64,000 nucleotides of DNA from Spirochaetaceae bacterium UBA1306 (GTDB lineage: Bacteria; Spirochaetota; Spirochaetia; Treponematales; Rectinemataceae), in assembly GCA_002307245.1 (NCBI GenBank), contig DBTW01000107.1, forward strand, positions 1 to 64,000. The letters run 5' to 3'. Below, one piece after another: positions 37,151 to 44,826 of this stretch; within the stretch, counting starts at the first letter, position 1, and each line of letters begins with the position of its first letter. Position numbers and translations under genes: made by a program. Under the pieces are notes generated by a model that was given only the letters and a program-made list of their open reading frames with translations, ran no database searches and was not told the DNA's origin.

Positions 37151-38497
37151 CTAGAGGGTTTCGGCCACCTTCCGGCTCTCCCTCCGGGACAGCCAGAGGA
37201 GGAAGCCCATGAGGGGCACCACCGCGATCGCGATCCAGTCGCCGGCGGATAGCTTCAGGAGCCAATAACGGATCGGGTTGCCCCCGTCGGTGAAGGCGTT
37301 CATAAGGCCGATGCCGGCGCCGAAGTCCATGCCCGTCGTGGCGGCCAATTTCGTGATCAGCGGGGCAAGGTCGCTGGCGATGAGCATGAAGATCGCGACG
37401 ACGGGCAAGCCAGCGAGGACGGCGCGGAACACGTTGCCTCCCATCACGAGGGTGAGTAGTGAGAATATCGAGATGAGGTTGGGCAAGTCCCCGAGGGGAA
37501 TGATCCTGTTGCCGGGAAGGATGAAGGCCATGGCCACGGAGAGCGGCATGAGTATGAGCCCTGTCATGATCACCGAGGGGTTGGTCATTATGACGCCCGT
37601 ATCCATCGCGATGGAGAGTTCCCTACCCGGGAAGCGCTTCTGAACCGCATTTCTAAGCGCTGTCGAGACTGCACCCATGCCTTGTCCCATGAGCTGCCCG
37701 CAGGCGGGCAAGATGAACATGACGGCTGCAACGTCGACGCCGAGCTCGAGGACCTCCCGGAGCCCGTAGCCCGCCGCGATTGCCAGGATGATGCCTACGG
37801 CCAGGCCGATTACGATGGGCTCGGCCAGCAGGGATTTCTCGCCTTTGGAAGAGCGGGAGGGATCTATGGACAGTTTCCTGAAGCCGGGTATCGAATCGAA
37901 GAGCTTGTCCATGGCGATGGCGTAGGGCATGAGCCCCGCCACCGACAGGGGGCTTATGCCGATGGCCTTGAGCCCGCACTCGCGCTCGACGTAGGGAGCA
38001 CTCCATTCGGCGTTTTTAATGGTATAAATTGCGATGGCGACGACGGCGGCCAGGGCCAGGGGAAGGCTGGCGCCCGTGGCTTGGAGCAGGGCACCCATGA
38101 AGGCGAAGTGCCAATAATTCCAGACATCTATATAGACGATATTCGTGGCTTTCAGGGCGAGCATGGCCAGGTTGATCGCGACTGCGACTAGAATGCATAC
38201 GGGGGCGAGGCTCCATGACCAGGTGATCGCCGCCAGTGGGGGCCAACCCACGTCGAGCACCGGATAGTCGAGGCCGCGGACCGACACGAAGGCTTTGACC
38301 GCGGGGCCAATGCGCGAGACGAAGAAATTGAAAGCCACGAATATCCCAGCGAAGCCTGCGGCGAGCCGAAGGGAAGAGATCAGGGCTTCCTTGATCCTCA
38401 TCCTCGCCGCGAGGCCAATGATAAGGACGATGACCGGGAGCATGACATAGGCCTTGAATTCGAAGAAAGCCTTTATTGCGTTGGCGATGCTGTCCAT
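37151..38497 (-). CDS. PTS IIC component, galactitol (GatC) family
   Basis: A 448-residue membrane protein with about eleven hydrophobic helices. Stretches such as IVYIDVWNYWHFAFMGALLQATG, MDTGVIMTNPSVIMTGLILMPL and MNAFTDGGNPIRYWLLKL match the EIIC-Gat family, which moves galactitol or related sugars while phosphorylating them. No IIA or IIB gene is adjacent, so either the partners are elsewhere or the protein works without phosphorylation. It runs opposite to the sugar ABC operon, from which the terminator separates it. Confidence 0.8.
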   Translation of the reverse strand: MDSIANAIKAFFEFKAYVMLPVIVLIIGLAARMRIKEALISSLRLAAGFAGIFVAFNFFVSRIGPAVKAFVSVRGLDYPVLDVGWPPLAAITWSWSLAPVCILVAVAINLAMLALKATNIVYIDVWNYWHFAFMGALLQATGASLPLALAAVVAIAIYTIKNAEWSAPYVERECGLKAIGISPLSVAGLMPYAIAMDKLFDSIPGFRKLSIDPSRSSKGEKSLLAEPIVIGLAVGIILAIAAGYGLREVLELGVDVAAVMFILPACGQLMGQGMGAVSTALRNAVQKRFPGRELSIAMDTGVIMTNPSVIMTGLILMPLSVAMAFILPGNRIIPLGDLPNLISIFSLLTLVMGGNVFRAVLAGLPVVAIFMLIASDLAPLITKLAATTGMDFGAGIGLMNAFTDGGNPIRYWLLKLSAGDWIAIAVVPLMGFLLWLSRRESRKVAETL

Positions 38498-38581
38498 GAA
38501 GCTTGCCCTCCATGGCTATTCTCCACGTTCGCGGCCGCTTAGGCAACGCTTGGCGGTTTCTGGGATCCTGGAATTCCCGCA

Positions 38582-38610
38582 TTGCCTTGCCAAGGAAAGA
38601 GCCCTATACT
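38582..38610 (+). promoter_or_regulatory. Promoter upstream of the lipoprotein at 38708
   Basis: TTGCCT (38582-38587), 17 bases, then TATACT (38605-38610): a good sigma-70-type promoter reading rightward. Confidence 0.65.
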
Positions 38611-38643
38611 GCCCGCAATAAAAGTTAACGCGAGGAAGGCTGT

Positions 38644-38715
38644 ATGGATGCGGGAAGTACGCTCGTATCGCGCATAAGGGCCGCCGAAATACCTCCGGAA
38701 GGGCTCCGTGGCTAG
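38644..38715 (+). CDS. Possible 23-codon leader ORF
   Basis: ATG 38644 is preceded by GAGGAAGG at good spacing, and the frame runs 23 codons (MDAGSTLVSRIRAAEIPPEG...) to a TAG that overlaps the GTG start of the following lipoprotein gene by 8 bases. It lies between that gene's promoter and start, so it may couple translation. It could equally be chance. Confidence 0.3.
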   Translation: MDAGSTLVSRIRAAEIPPEGLRG

Positions 38716-39130
38716 GTCGGTCGGCCTTGCCATCCTAGCTATCGCTATCGCGGCCCTCGTCTCCGCTTGCGGAGAGGGCTATTCCTACAGCGTTATGAAG
38801 GGCAGGCTAGAGGCCGGCAGCGATGCCAGGACGAGCGCCGCCTTCGCGATGAATCGTCGGCCTTTGCGGCTCGAGGCCTATCTTCGACTATCCGAAGGCG
38901 CGAGCGCCGCGATCGTGATAGACCACCCCGACGGCCGTACCACCGATACCCTGATCGTCGAAGGCCCTGGGATACGCGAGCTAATGAAGGAATTCCAGAA
39001 GGAGCCGGGCAGCTGGGGCCTTCGCCTGGAAGCCCGGGGCGGCCGGATTTCGTATTGGGCGGCCATTCACGATAAAAAGAAATTCGCAGGCCCGGACGAG
39101 GACGAAAGGCGTCAAGTCGAGGGCGATTAG
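38708..39130 (+). CDS. Small lipoprotein of unknown function
   Basis: A 140-residue protein. The signal peptide with lipobox LVSAC (Cys21) predicts lipid anchoring. GTG start at 38708, preceded by GGAAGGG. The rest is a beta-rich domain (RRPLRLEAYLRLSEGASAAIVIDHPDGR, then TLIVEGPGIRELMKEFQKE) ending in a charged tail. No family recognised. It is convergent with the helicase gene. Confidence 0.65.
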   Translation: MARSVGLAILAIAIAALVSACGEGYSYSVMKGRLEAGSDARTSAAFAMNRRPLRLEAYLRLSEGASAAIVIDHPDGRTTDTLIVEGPGIRELMKEFQKEPGSWGLRLEARGGRISYWAAIHDKKKFAGPDEDERRQVEGD

Positions 39131-39177
39131 GCCACGAGCCTAGCTCCCGCCCTGCCTCGCATCTCGTCCACGTCGTT

Positions 39178-40845
39178 TTATTTGTCTTTTTTCTTCCCGA
39201 AGAGGCCCTTAAGGCGATCCACGATGCCCGGTTTTTTTGCGGGAACCGCCGGCTGAGTCCGCGGAGCCTGTCGTTGCGGAGGATTCTGTGCGATTGGCGG
39301 CCGCGAGGCCCCTCGCGGGGCGTTTTGCTGGGGGCGCTGGCCCTGGGGCTTCTGTTCGGCGGGACGCTGGCCCTTAGGGCGGGAGCCCTGCTTGGGTGCT
39401 CCGCCGCCGGTTCCGGCCTCGGCCGCATACTTTTCCTTGTAGCGCCTCATGCGCTCTTCCTCGGGCATGGCGTAGGGATCGCCCTGCCGTTGCGGCGCAG
39501 GCCTGGGCGCCTGGCCTCGCCCCTGGTCTCCCTCTGGGCGCGCCTGGGGCCTGGGCGGCTGGCGCCCGTCGGGGCGCGGCGCCGGGCGGCGGCTTTCCGG
39601 CCTGCGGCTGGAGCTCGGGCCCGATGGGCTGCGTCCTCCGCCCCGGCGCTCCTCGCGGCCCCGGCCTTGGCCGCCGCGCTCGTGGGAAAAGCGTATCCCC
39701 GAGCTACGGTCCGCGAGGAGCAGGGACTCCTCGAAGGGCATGACGGGGATCTTGTCGCCGAGGTATTTTTCGATGGCGTAAAGACCATAGACGAATTTCT
39801 CGCAGGCGAGGGTGATGGCCTTGCCTGCCTTGCCTGCGCGGGCTGTGCGGCCGATGCGGTGCACGTAGGACTCGGCGTCCTCGGGCACGTCGTAGTTGAC
39901 CACGAGCGCGAGGGCGTCGATGTCGAGCCCTCGCGCGGCAACGTCGGTGGCGACGAGCATCTTGACCTGGCCGGCCTTGAGCCGCTCGATCACCTCGAGG
40001 CGCTTGGCTTGGGGCAGGTCGCCCATTATGTACTCGCAGTCGTAGCCGTTCACCTTGAGCCTGCGGGCGAGCTCCTCGACCATGAATTTCTGATTGCAGA
40101 AGATCAGGCAGCTCTCCGGCTTCTCCCGGTCAAGGAGGCCGAGGAGGAGGGACATCTTCTCGTGGGACCCGACGTGGTAGAGCTCTTGGGTGACCAAGTC
40201 GACTGTCACGTGCTCGGGCTCGATCGAGATTTCCGCGGGATCTCTCATGTATTCCCAAGCGAGGTCCTTGACCCGGAGGCCGAGGGTGGCCGAAAAAAGG
40301 TAGGTCTGGCGGTCGCTCGCCTTGGGGAGGTAGCGAAGGAGCTTGCGGATGTCGTCGATGAAACCCATGTCGAACATGCGGTCGGCCTCGTCTATGACGA
40401 GGAATCGGACTTCCTGGAGGAGCATCTTGCCCTGCTGTAGGAGGTCTATGACGCGGCCTGGCGTCCCGACTATCACCTGCACGTCCTCGCGGAGCATGTC
40501 GACCTGGGGGCCGTAGCTGACGCCGCCGTAGAAGGCGCCGGCGCTGACGCTCAGGTATTTTCCGAGCTTCGCCGCCTCGGCCTCGATCTGGACCGCGAGC
40601 TCCCGGGTCGGGGCGAGGATGAGGACCTTGCGGGTGCGCAGTTCAGGGACGGTCATGATCCGCTGGAAGATGGAAATAAGGAAGGCTGCGGTCTTGCCCG
40701 TGCCCGTCTGGGACTGCGCGTAGATGTCCCTACCGGAGAGCGAGTGGGCGAAGACCATTTCCTGGACGGGCATGCAGCTCGTGAAGCCGGCTTCTTGGAT
40801 GCCCTTAAACAGGTCAGGATGAAGATTTAGGTCCTGGAATTCCAT
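39178..40845 (-). CDS. DEAD-box RNA helicase (RhlE-like) with a long disordered tail
   Basis: A 555-residue helicase. All core motifs are present: Q motif near FTSCMPVQ, motif I AQSQTGTGKT, Ia PTRELAVQ, II VIDEADRMFD (DEAD), III SAT, IV LIFCNQ, V ATDVAARGLDI and VI HRIGRTARAGK. The last 160 residues are Arg/Gly/Pro/Gln-rich with no fold, ending in a Lys-rich VDRLKGLFGKKKDK. Such tails bind RNA non-specifically. It lacks the DbpA-type RNA-binding domain; a separate protein of that kind is encoded at 46957. Confidence 0.93.
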   Translation of the reverse strand: MEFQDLNLHPDLFKGIQEAGFTSCMPVQEMVFAHSLSGRDIYAQSQTGTGKTAAFLISIFQRIMTVPELRTRKVLILAPTRELAVQIEAEAAKLGKYLSVSAGAFYGGVSYGPQVDMLREDVQVIVGTPGRVIDLLQQGKMLLQEVRFLVIDEADRMFDMGFIDDIRKLLRYLPKASDRQTYLFSATLGLRVKDLAWEYMRDPAEISIEPEHVTVDLVTQELYHVGSHEKMSLLLGLLDREKPESCLIFCNQKFMVEELARRLKVNGYDCEYIMGDLPQAKRLEVIERLKAGQVKMLVATDVAARGLDIDALALVVNYDVPEDAESYVHRIGRTARAGKAGKAITLACEKFVYGLYAIEKYLGDKIPVMPFEESLLLADRSSGIRFSHERGGQGRGREERRGGGRSPSGPSSSRRPESRRPAPRPDGRQPPRPQARPEGDQGRGQAPRPAPQRQGDPYAMPEEERMRRYKEKYAAEAGTGGGAPKQGSRPKGQRPAEQKPQGQRPQQNAPRGASRPPIAQNPPQRQAPRTQPAVPAKKPGIVDRLKGLFGKKKDK

Positions 40846-40907
40846 GTGTGCGCTCGATTCACTGAAGATAGATAGAGTATAATCGATCGTCGGATAAGTA
40901 TTAAGGG

Positions 40908-40924
40908 GGCGCCGGGACGGCGCC
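40908..40924 (+). other. Leader hairpin before the exported protein at 40935
   Basis: GGCGCCG (40908-40914) pairs with CGGCGCC (40918-40924) around GGA, directly upstream of the GAGGGG ribosome binding site. It could affect translation or mRNA stability. Confidence 0.4.
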
Positions 40925-40934
40925 GAGGGGCGGT

Positions 40935-41486
40935 ATGCCGAAGAACCGTTCGAAATCCCTATGCCTGGCCATCGCCTTGGCTATTTCCGCTTTCCCGGCC
41001 TTCTCAGCGGGTGGGGGCGACCTCATCGGGGGCGATTCCTGGGCTTGCCTGGTCGAAGCGCCGGAGGGTTGGGTCATGGACGAAGCATCGCTTCGTCTGC
41101 ACGGCATTCAGGGACTCTTTGTCAAAGCGGGAGCCAGCTTCGATCCGACTCTCCTCCATATGTATATCTTCCCGAGCCCCAAGGCGCCTGGAGGGAGCGT
41201 ATCCCTGGGGGATTTCATTAAAACCGATGAGGCCTCCTATGTAGCGACCCGCCAGGGGATCCATGCGCGGACCTTGCCCGACTACGATCCGGGCATGGGC
41301 TATCGCTATGCCATGCGCGAGCTCGACGATTCGGTAGAGGGTTATTATGAGGCTATCGCATATTACGAAGGCGAGGCGGCCTTCTTCGCCTTCATACTCT
41401 CCTGCCGCTCGCCCGAGGAGCGCAGCCGAGAGCGTGGCGCCCTCCTCGCGCTCCTGGATTCCTTCACCTACCTCCGCAAGGAATAG
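40935..41486 (+). CDS. Exported protein of unknown function (1 of a 3-gene set)
   Basis: A 183-residue protein with an N-terminal signal peptide (SLCLAIALAISAFPAFSA). The mature part begins with a stretch like a stress or lipid-binding periplasmic protein (WACLVEAPEGWVMDEASLR) and contains aromatic-rich AIAYYEGEAAFFAFILSC. No family assigned. GAGGGG precedes the ATG. It is 3 bp from the next exported-protein gene, and the next two genes overlap, so 40935-43427 is probably one operon. A TATAAT sequence near 40880 may be its promoter. Confidence 0.65.
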   Translation: MPKNRSKSLCLAIALAISAFPAFSAGGGDLIGGDSWACLVEAPEGWVMDEASLRLHGIQGLFVKAGASFDPTLLHMYIFPSPKAPGGSVSLGDFIKTDEASYVATRQGIHARTLPDYDPGMGYRYAMRELDDSVEGYYEAIAYYEGEAAFFAFILSCRSPEERSRERGALLALLDSFTYLRKE

Positions 41487-41489
41487 CGG

Positions 41490-42158
41490 ATGTCTTTCCC
41501 ATCGAAGGCTCTCTCCGCGATCCTACTGGCCATCCACGCCCTAACCTTCGCGCAGATCCCTGGCGCCGCCCTTCCTCCCGGAGACGGAGGGGCGCGAACC
41601 AAGGCTCTCGCCGCCATAGCCGAGGCCGACCCGGAACTCTCCAGCCATTTTGGGCTATTCAAGATCAGGCCGGCAGCTACCGGAAGCTCCGACGCGAAGC
41701 TTGTCGTCGCGGCGAATATCGTCAGCTCCGTCGGCGGCAAGCGGGTAAGCCCCGAGGCCTTGGGGGAGATCGCAGCCAGGGAGAAGCTCTATACCGAGGA
41801 CGCCTATGGCGCGAACTCGGTCCTGGGAGCCACGTCACTGTGCCGCCTTATGTCCCTTGCCATGGGCGGACGCTATTCGATCAGCCTGGAGCAACGGATC
41901 GTCGACCGAATTCCCTCGGAAGAAGCCCAGGATGCCGAAGCTTCGAGCGATCTCTTCGTGATCCTCGTCTATATCGACCGAGTCCCCATGATCGAGTCGC
42001 GACTCGCCTGGGGGCCCGACGGCCGAATCCTCCGAGTCTCTGTCGTCAATCCGCAGCTTGGCTCCGTGGGCGCGGTGCCATATAAGGCTCGGTCGGAATA
42101 TGATCCGGAAGCCTTCGATGTTTGGGAGTTCTATCGCTTCAGGAAGGCAGCGAGATGA
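41490..42158 (+). CDS. Exported protein of unknown function (2 of a 3-gene set)
   Basis: A 222-residue protein with a hydrophobic signal-like start (ALSAILLAIHALTFA). Mature features include a possible helix rich in Ala (GGARTKALAAIAEADPELSS) and a C-terminal beta-rich half (DLFVILVYIDRVPMIESRLAWGPDGRILRVSVVN). No catalytic motif recognised. Its stop overlaps the start of the next gene (ATGA), which ties its translation to the third exported protein. Confidence 0.6.
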   Translation: MSFPSKALSAILLAIHALTFAQIPGAALPPGDGGARTKALAAIAEADPELSSHFGLFKIRPAATGSSDAKLVVAANIVSSVGGKRVSPEALGEIAAREKLYTEDAYGANSVLGATSLCRLMSLAMGGRYSISLEQRIVDRIPSEEAQDAEASSDLFVILVYIDRVPMIESRLAWGPDGRILRVSVVNPQLGSVGAVPYKARSEYDPEAFDVWEFYRFRKAAR

Positions 42159-42853
42159 TGAAGCCCGCCTGCCTCGCCCTCGCCGCCTGCCTGGCCGCTG
42201 CCCCGGCGCTCGCGGCGCCGAGCGCCGGGAAGCTCGACCCGAAGATGCTCTGCGAGGGTTCCTGGTTTCTGAGCCTGGTCCCCGGCCAGCGGGAGGCTCT
42301 ACGCTTCTTCGCCCTCGCTCCGGCCGACGCGTCGTCGCTCTATCTGCGGCGTTTTATGACGCCCGCGTACTATCTCGACGCCCTGTCGGGCGACGAGCTT
42401 AAGGTCCTCCTCTGGCCCGGACCGAAGGAGCGGCGCCTCGACTTCTCGCCGGGCGACGGATCCTTCAAGCGCGAGACGAATCCCGCCCTGCTCGAGTATC
42501 GCAGGACGGCTAAGGGCGGGTCGCCGTACGAGGGTGATTGGGAGATCGGGAAACCGGCGATGGCCGTTTCGATACTGCGCTGCGAAAAACGGGCTTGGTC
42601 CCTCGTCATGTATTTCCCGGGCGATCCCCTCTCGGCCTTGCCCATGGGCTATTACCCGCTCTACCCCATCGGCGACGGCGTCTATCGCTCCTCATCGGCC
42701 TTCGCCGATTCCCTTATCGAGCTCGAGTACGATGGGGACTCGGATGCCCTGTTGATCCGCCCCCTTTTCAAGGAGCGGCCTCTCGCCGCCGAGCTCTACG
42801 ACCCGGTCCGGGCTTGGCCGGGCAAGGAGGCGGGCGATGTGCGGGCTCGATAG
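42155..42853 (+). CDS. Exported protein of unknown function (3 of a 3-gene set)
   Basis: A 232-residue protein with a signal peptide ending ALAAP. The start is ATG 42155 within the previous stop; an in-frame extension to 42122 is discounted. The mature part has many aromatic and Pro residues (YYLDALSGDELKVLLWPGP, PMGYYPLYPIGDG), suggesting a beta-rich envelope protein. No family recognised. Its end overlaps the pentapeptide-repeat gene by 17 bp. Confidence 0.6.
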   Translation: MMKPACLALAACLAAAPALAAPSAGKLDPKMLCEGSWFLSLVPGQREALRFFALAPADASSLYLRRFMTPAYYLDALSGDELKVLLWPGPKERRLDFSPGDGSFKRETNPALLEYRRTAKGGSPYEGDWEIGKPAMAVSILRCEKRAWSLVMYFPGDPLSALPMGYYPLYPIGDGVYRSSSAFADSLIELEYDGDSDALLIRPLFKERPLAAELYDPVRAWPGKEAGDVRAR

Positions 42854-43427
42854 GGAATCCTACGAGGGCGAGGCGATAGAGGGCCTCGACCTGACGGGCG
42901 CTCATCTCGGTGGGAAGGAATTCTACCGTTGTGACTTCAAGGGCTGCGACTTCACTGAGGCCGAGCTTGCCGGCAGCGTCTTCGAGGATTGCTCCTTCCA
43001 TGAATGCAATCTCTCAAATCCCAAAGTTGCGGGGGCTCGTCTCATCAAGGCAGAGTTCTTCGATTGCAAGGTCGTAGGGATCAATTTTTACCATTTCGAT
43101 CAGCTGTTATTCGATAGTCGCTTCACGGGCTCGAGGATCCAGAATTGCAACTTTAGCGAGCTCAAGATGAAGAGGGCTAGCTTTCTCGACTGCCGGATAG
43201 ACGAGTGCGATTTCGAGGACGCCTTCCTGGTCGAGGCGAAGTTCGACGATTCGGTATTCCGCGAGACCCTCTTCCACGGCTGCGATCTCGAGCGGGCTTC
43301 CTTCCTCGAGGCCTCCGGCTATGCGATCGACCCTCGGACCAACAAGGTTAGGAAGGCCGTGTTCAGCGTCCCCGACGTATTGTCCCTCGTGGAGTGCCTT
43401 GGTGTGGTCATCAAGAACAGAGAATGA
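42837..43427 (+). CDS. Pentapeptide-repeat protein
   Basis: A 196-residue protein built almost wholly of pentapeptide repeats (A/C-D/N-F/L-x-x): for example CDFTEAELAGSVFEDCSFHECNL and DCRIDECDFEDAFLVEAKFDD, forming a right-handed beta helix. The C-terminal IDPRTNKVRKAVFSVPDVLSL is typical of this repeat branch. Qnr and MfpA, which mimic DNA and shield gyrase from quinolones, belong to the same superfamily, but length and details do not establish that role here. AAGGAGG precedes ATG 42837. Confidence 0.88.
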   Translation: MCGLDRESYEGEAIEGLDLTGAHLGGKEFYRCDFKGCDFTEAELAGSVFEDCSFHECNLSNPKVAGARLIKAEFFDCKVVGINFYHFDQLLFDSRFTGSRIQNCNFSELKMKRASFLDCRIDECDFEDAFLVEAKFDDSVFRETLFHGCDLERASFLEASGYAIDPRTNKVRKAVFSVPDVLSLVECLGVVIKNRE

Positions 43428-43463
43428 GATAGTCCTCGAAGAGCCTACGGTCAAGGAGCGTCC

Positions 43464-43907
43464 ATGAAGAGCGATGAAGCGGAAGCCGTCTACCGATCGG
43501 GATTCAATTGCGCGCAGTCCGTGCTCATTCCTTTCGCGAGGGAGGGCGGCTTGACCGAGGCGGAGGCCGCAAGGATAGCCTCGCCCTTCGGCGCGGGCAT
43601 GGCGAGGATGCAGGAGACCTGCGGCGCCGTCACCGGCGCCCTCATGGCTCTCGGCCTCGAGCGCGGATTCGAGAAGCCTGGCGACCAGGCGGGGAAGGAC
43701 GGGATCCTCGCCGAGGCGAAGGGTTTCCTCGCCCGGTTCAAGTCCGAGCTCGGCACCGTACTGTGCAAGGATTTCCTGGGCTGCGACCTCAATACCGAGG
43801 AGGGGCAGGCCTACCATAAGGCGACGAATCAACGCGAGCTCGTCTGCATGAATTGCGTCAGGCGCGCGGCGGCCATCGTCGAGTCGATGCGGGGCGAGGA
43901 CGTATGA
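43464..43907 (+). CDS. C_GCAxxG_C_C family protein
   Basis: A 147-residue protein with the Cys pattern of this family: FNCAQSVL, ETCGAVTGALMALGL (GCAxxG-like), LCKDFLGCDL and the C-terminal CMNCVRRAA. Members are small redox-related proteins of anaerobes, often near metal or electron-transfer genes. Function unknown; the conserved Cys suggest a metal centre or disulfide chemistry. Confidence 0.87.
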   Translation: MKSDEAEAVYRSGFNCAQSVLIPFAREGGLTEAEAARIASPFGAGMARMQETCGAVTGALMALGLERGFEKPGDQAGKDGILAEAKGFLARFKSELGTVLCKDFLGCDLNTEEGQAYHKATNQRELVCMNCVRRAAAIVESMRGEDV

Positions 43908-43940
43908 TCATGAAGAACGAGGCCGACGCCGAAACGCCGC

Positions 43941-44816
43941 CTAGAAGATCAGCTGCTCGAGCCGTTTATCGTTCTTTTTCCAATCGGGATCGACCCGCAC
44001 CGAGAGCTTAAGCCTCACGGAGTAGTCGAATATCCCCGCCAGGTCCGCTTCGGCTTCCTCCCGGATACGCTTGATCATGGAGCCGCCCTTCCCGATGAGC
44101 ATGCCCTTCTGTGACTCGCGCTCCACGACGAGGTCGTAGGAGGCAAGGAGGCTGTCGTTCTCGCCCCGGGACGAGTCCTCGTAGGAGACGTATACGGCAT
44201 GGGGAAGCTCGTCGCGCGTATGCAGGAAGACTTTCTCGCGGATGATCTCCGCGATGCGGAATACGGGCTCCTGGTCGGTATAGTACTCCTCGGGATACCA
44301 GGCGGGGCCCTCGGCGGCGCGGGCGTACAGGGCGGCCAGCAGCTCGTCCAGGCCGACGGCCTTGAGGGCCGAGACTTCTAGGATCGGCGCGGACGGGAAC
44401 TTGGCGGCGATGAAGAGCCGCGCCGCCGCCGCGTCTGACTCGAGGGCGTCGACCTTGTTGATCGCGGCCACGAGGCGGCTGGATACCTGCGCGAGAGCGG
44501 CGGCGACGGCTTCCTCCTCGGGGCCCGGTCTCCTCGTCGCGTCGACGAGGTAGAGCACTATGTCGGCGTCCGCGAATGCCTCGTCGGAGACATTGCGAAG
44601 GCGCAGGTTGAGTTTCTTCTCCGAGAGGTGGTAGCCGGGCGTGTCGAGGAAGACAAGTTGGCCCTCCGGCTTGTTGACGATGCCGCGTACGGTGTTGCGC
44701 GTGGTCTGCGGTACCGGGGATACGATGGAGACCTTCTCTCCGCAGAGCGCGTTGAGGAGTGTGGACTTGCCGGCGGAGGGCCTGCCGGCGATAGCTACGA
44801 ATGCCGATTTGGCCAT
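43941..44816 (-). CDS. era: GTPase Era
   Basis: A 291-residue Era, which binds 16S rRNA and helps 30S assembly. G1 is GRPSAGKSTLLNAL (Ser in place of the common Asn), G2 TTRNT, G3 DTPGYH, G4 NKVD and G5 SALKAVG. The C-terminal KH domain has GKGGSMIKRIREEAEADL. It lies 10 bp downstream of aroDE on the same strand. Confidence 0.96.
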   Translation of the reverse strand: MAKSAFVAIAGRPSAGKSTLLNALCGEKVSIVSPVPQTTRNTVRGIVNKPEGQLVFLDTPGYHLSEKKLNLRLRNVSDEAFADADIVLYLVDATRRPGPEEEAVAAALAQVSSRLVAAINKVDALESDAAAARLFIAAKFPSAPILEVSALKAVGLDELLAALYARAAEGPAWYPEEYYTDQEPVFRIAEIIREKVFLHTRDELPHAVYVSYEDSSRGENDSLLASYDLVVERESQKGMLIGKGGSMIKRIREEAEADLAGIFDYSVRLKLSVRVDPDWKKNDKRLEQLIF

Positions 44817-44826
44817 GCTGCGCCCC

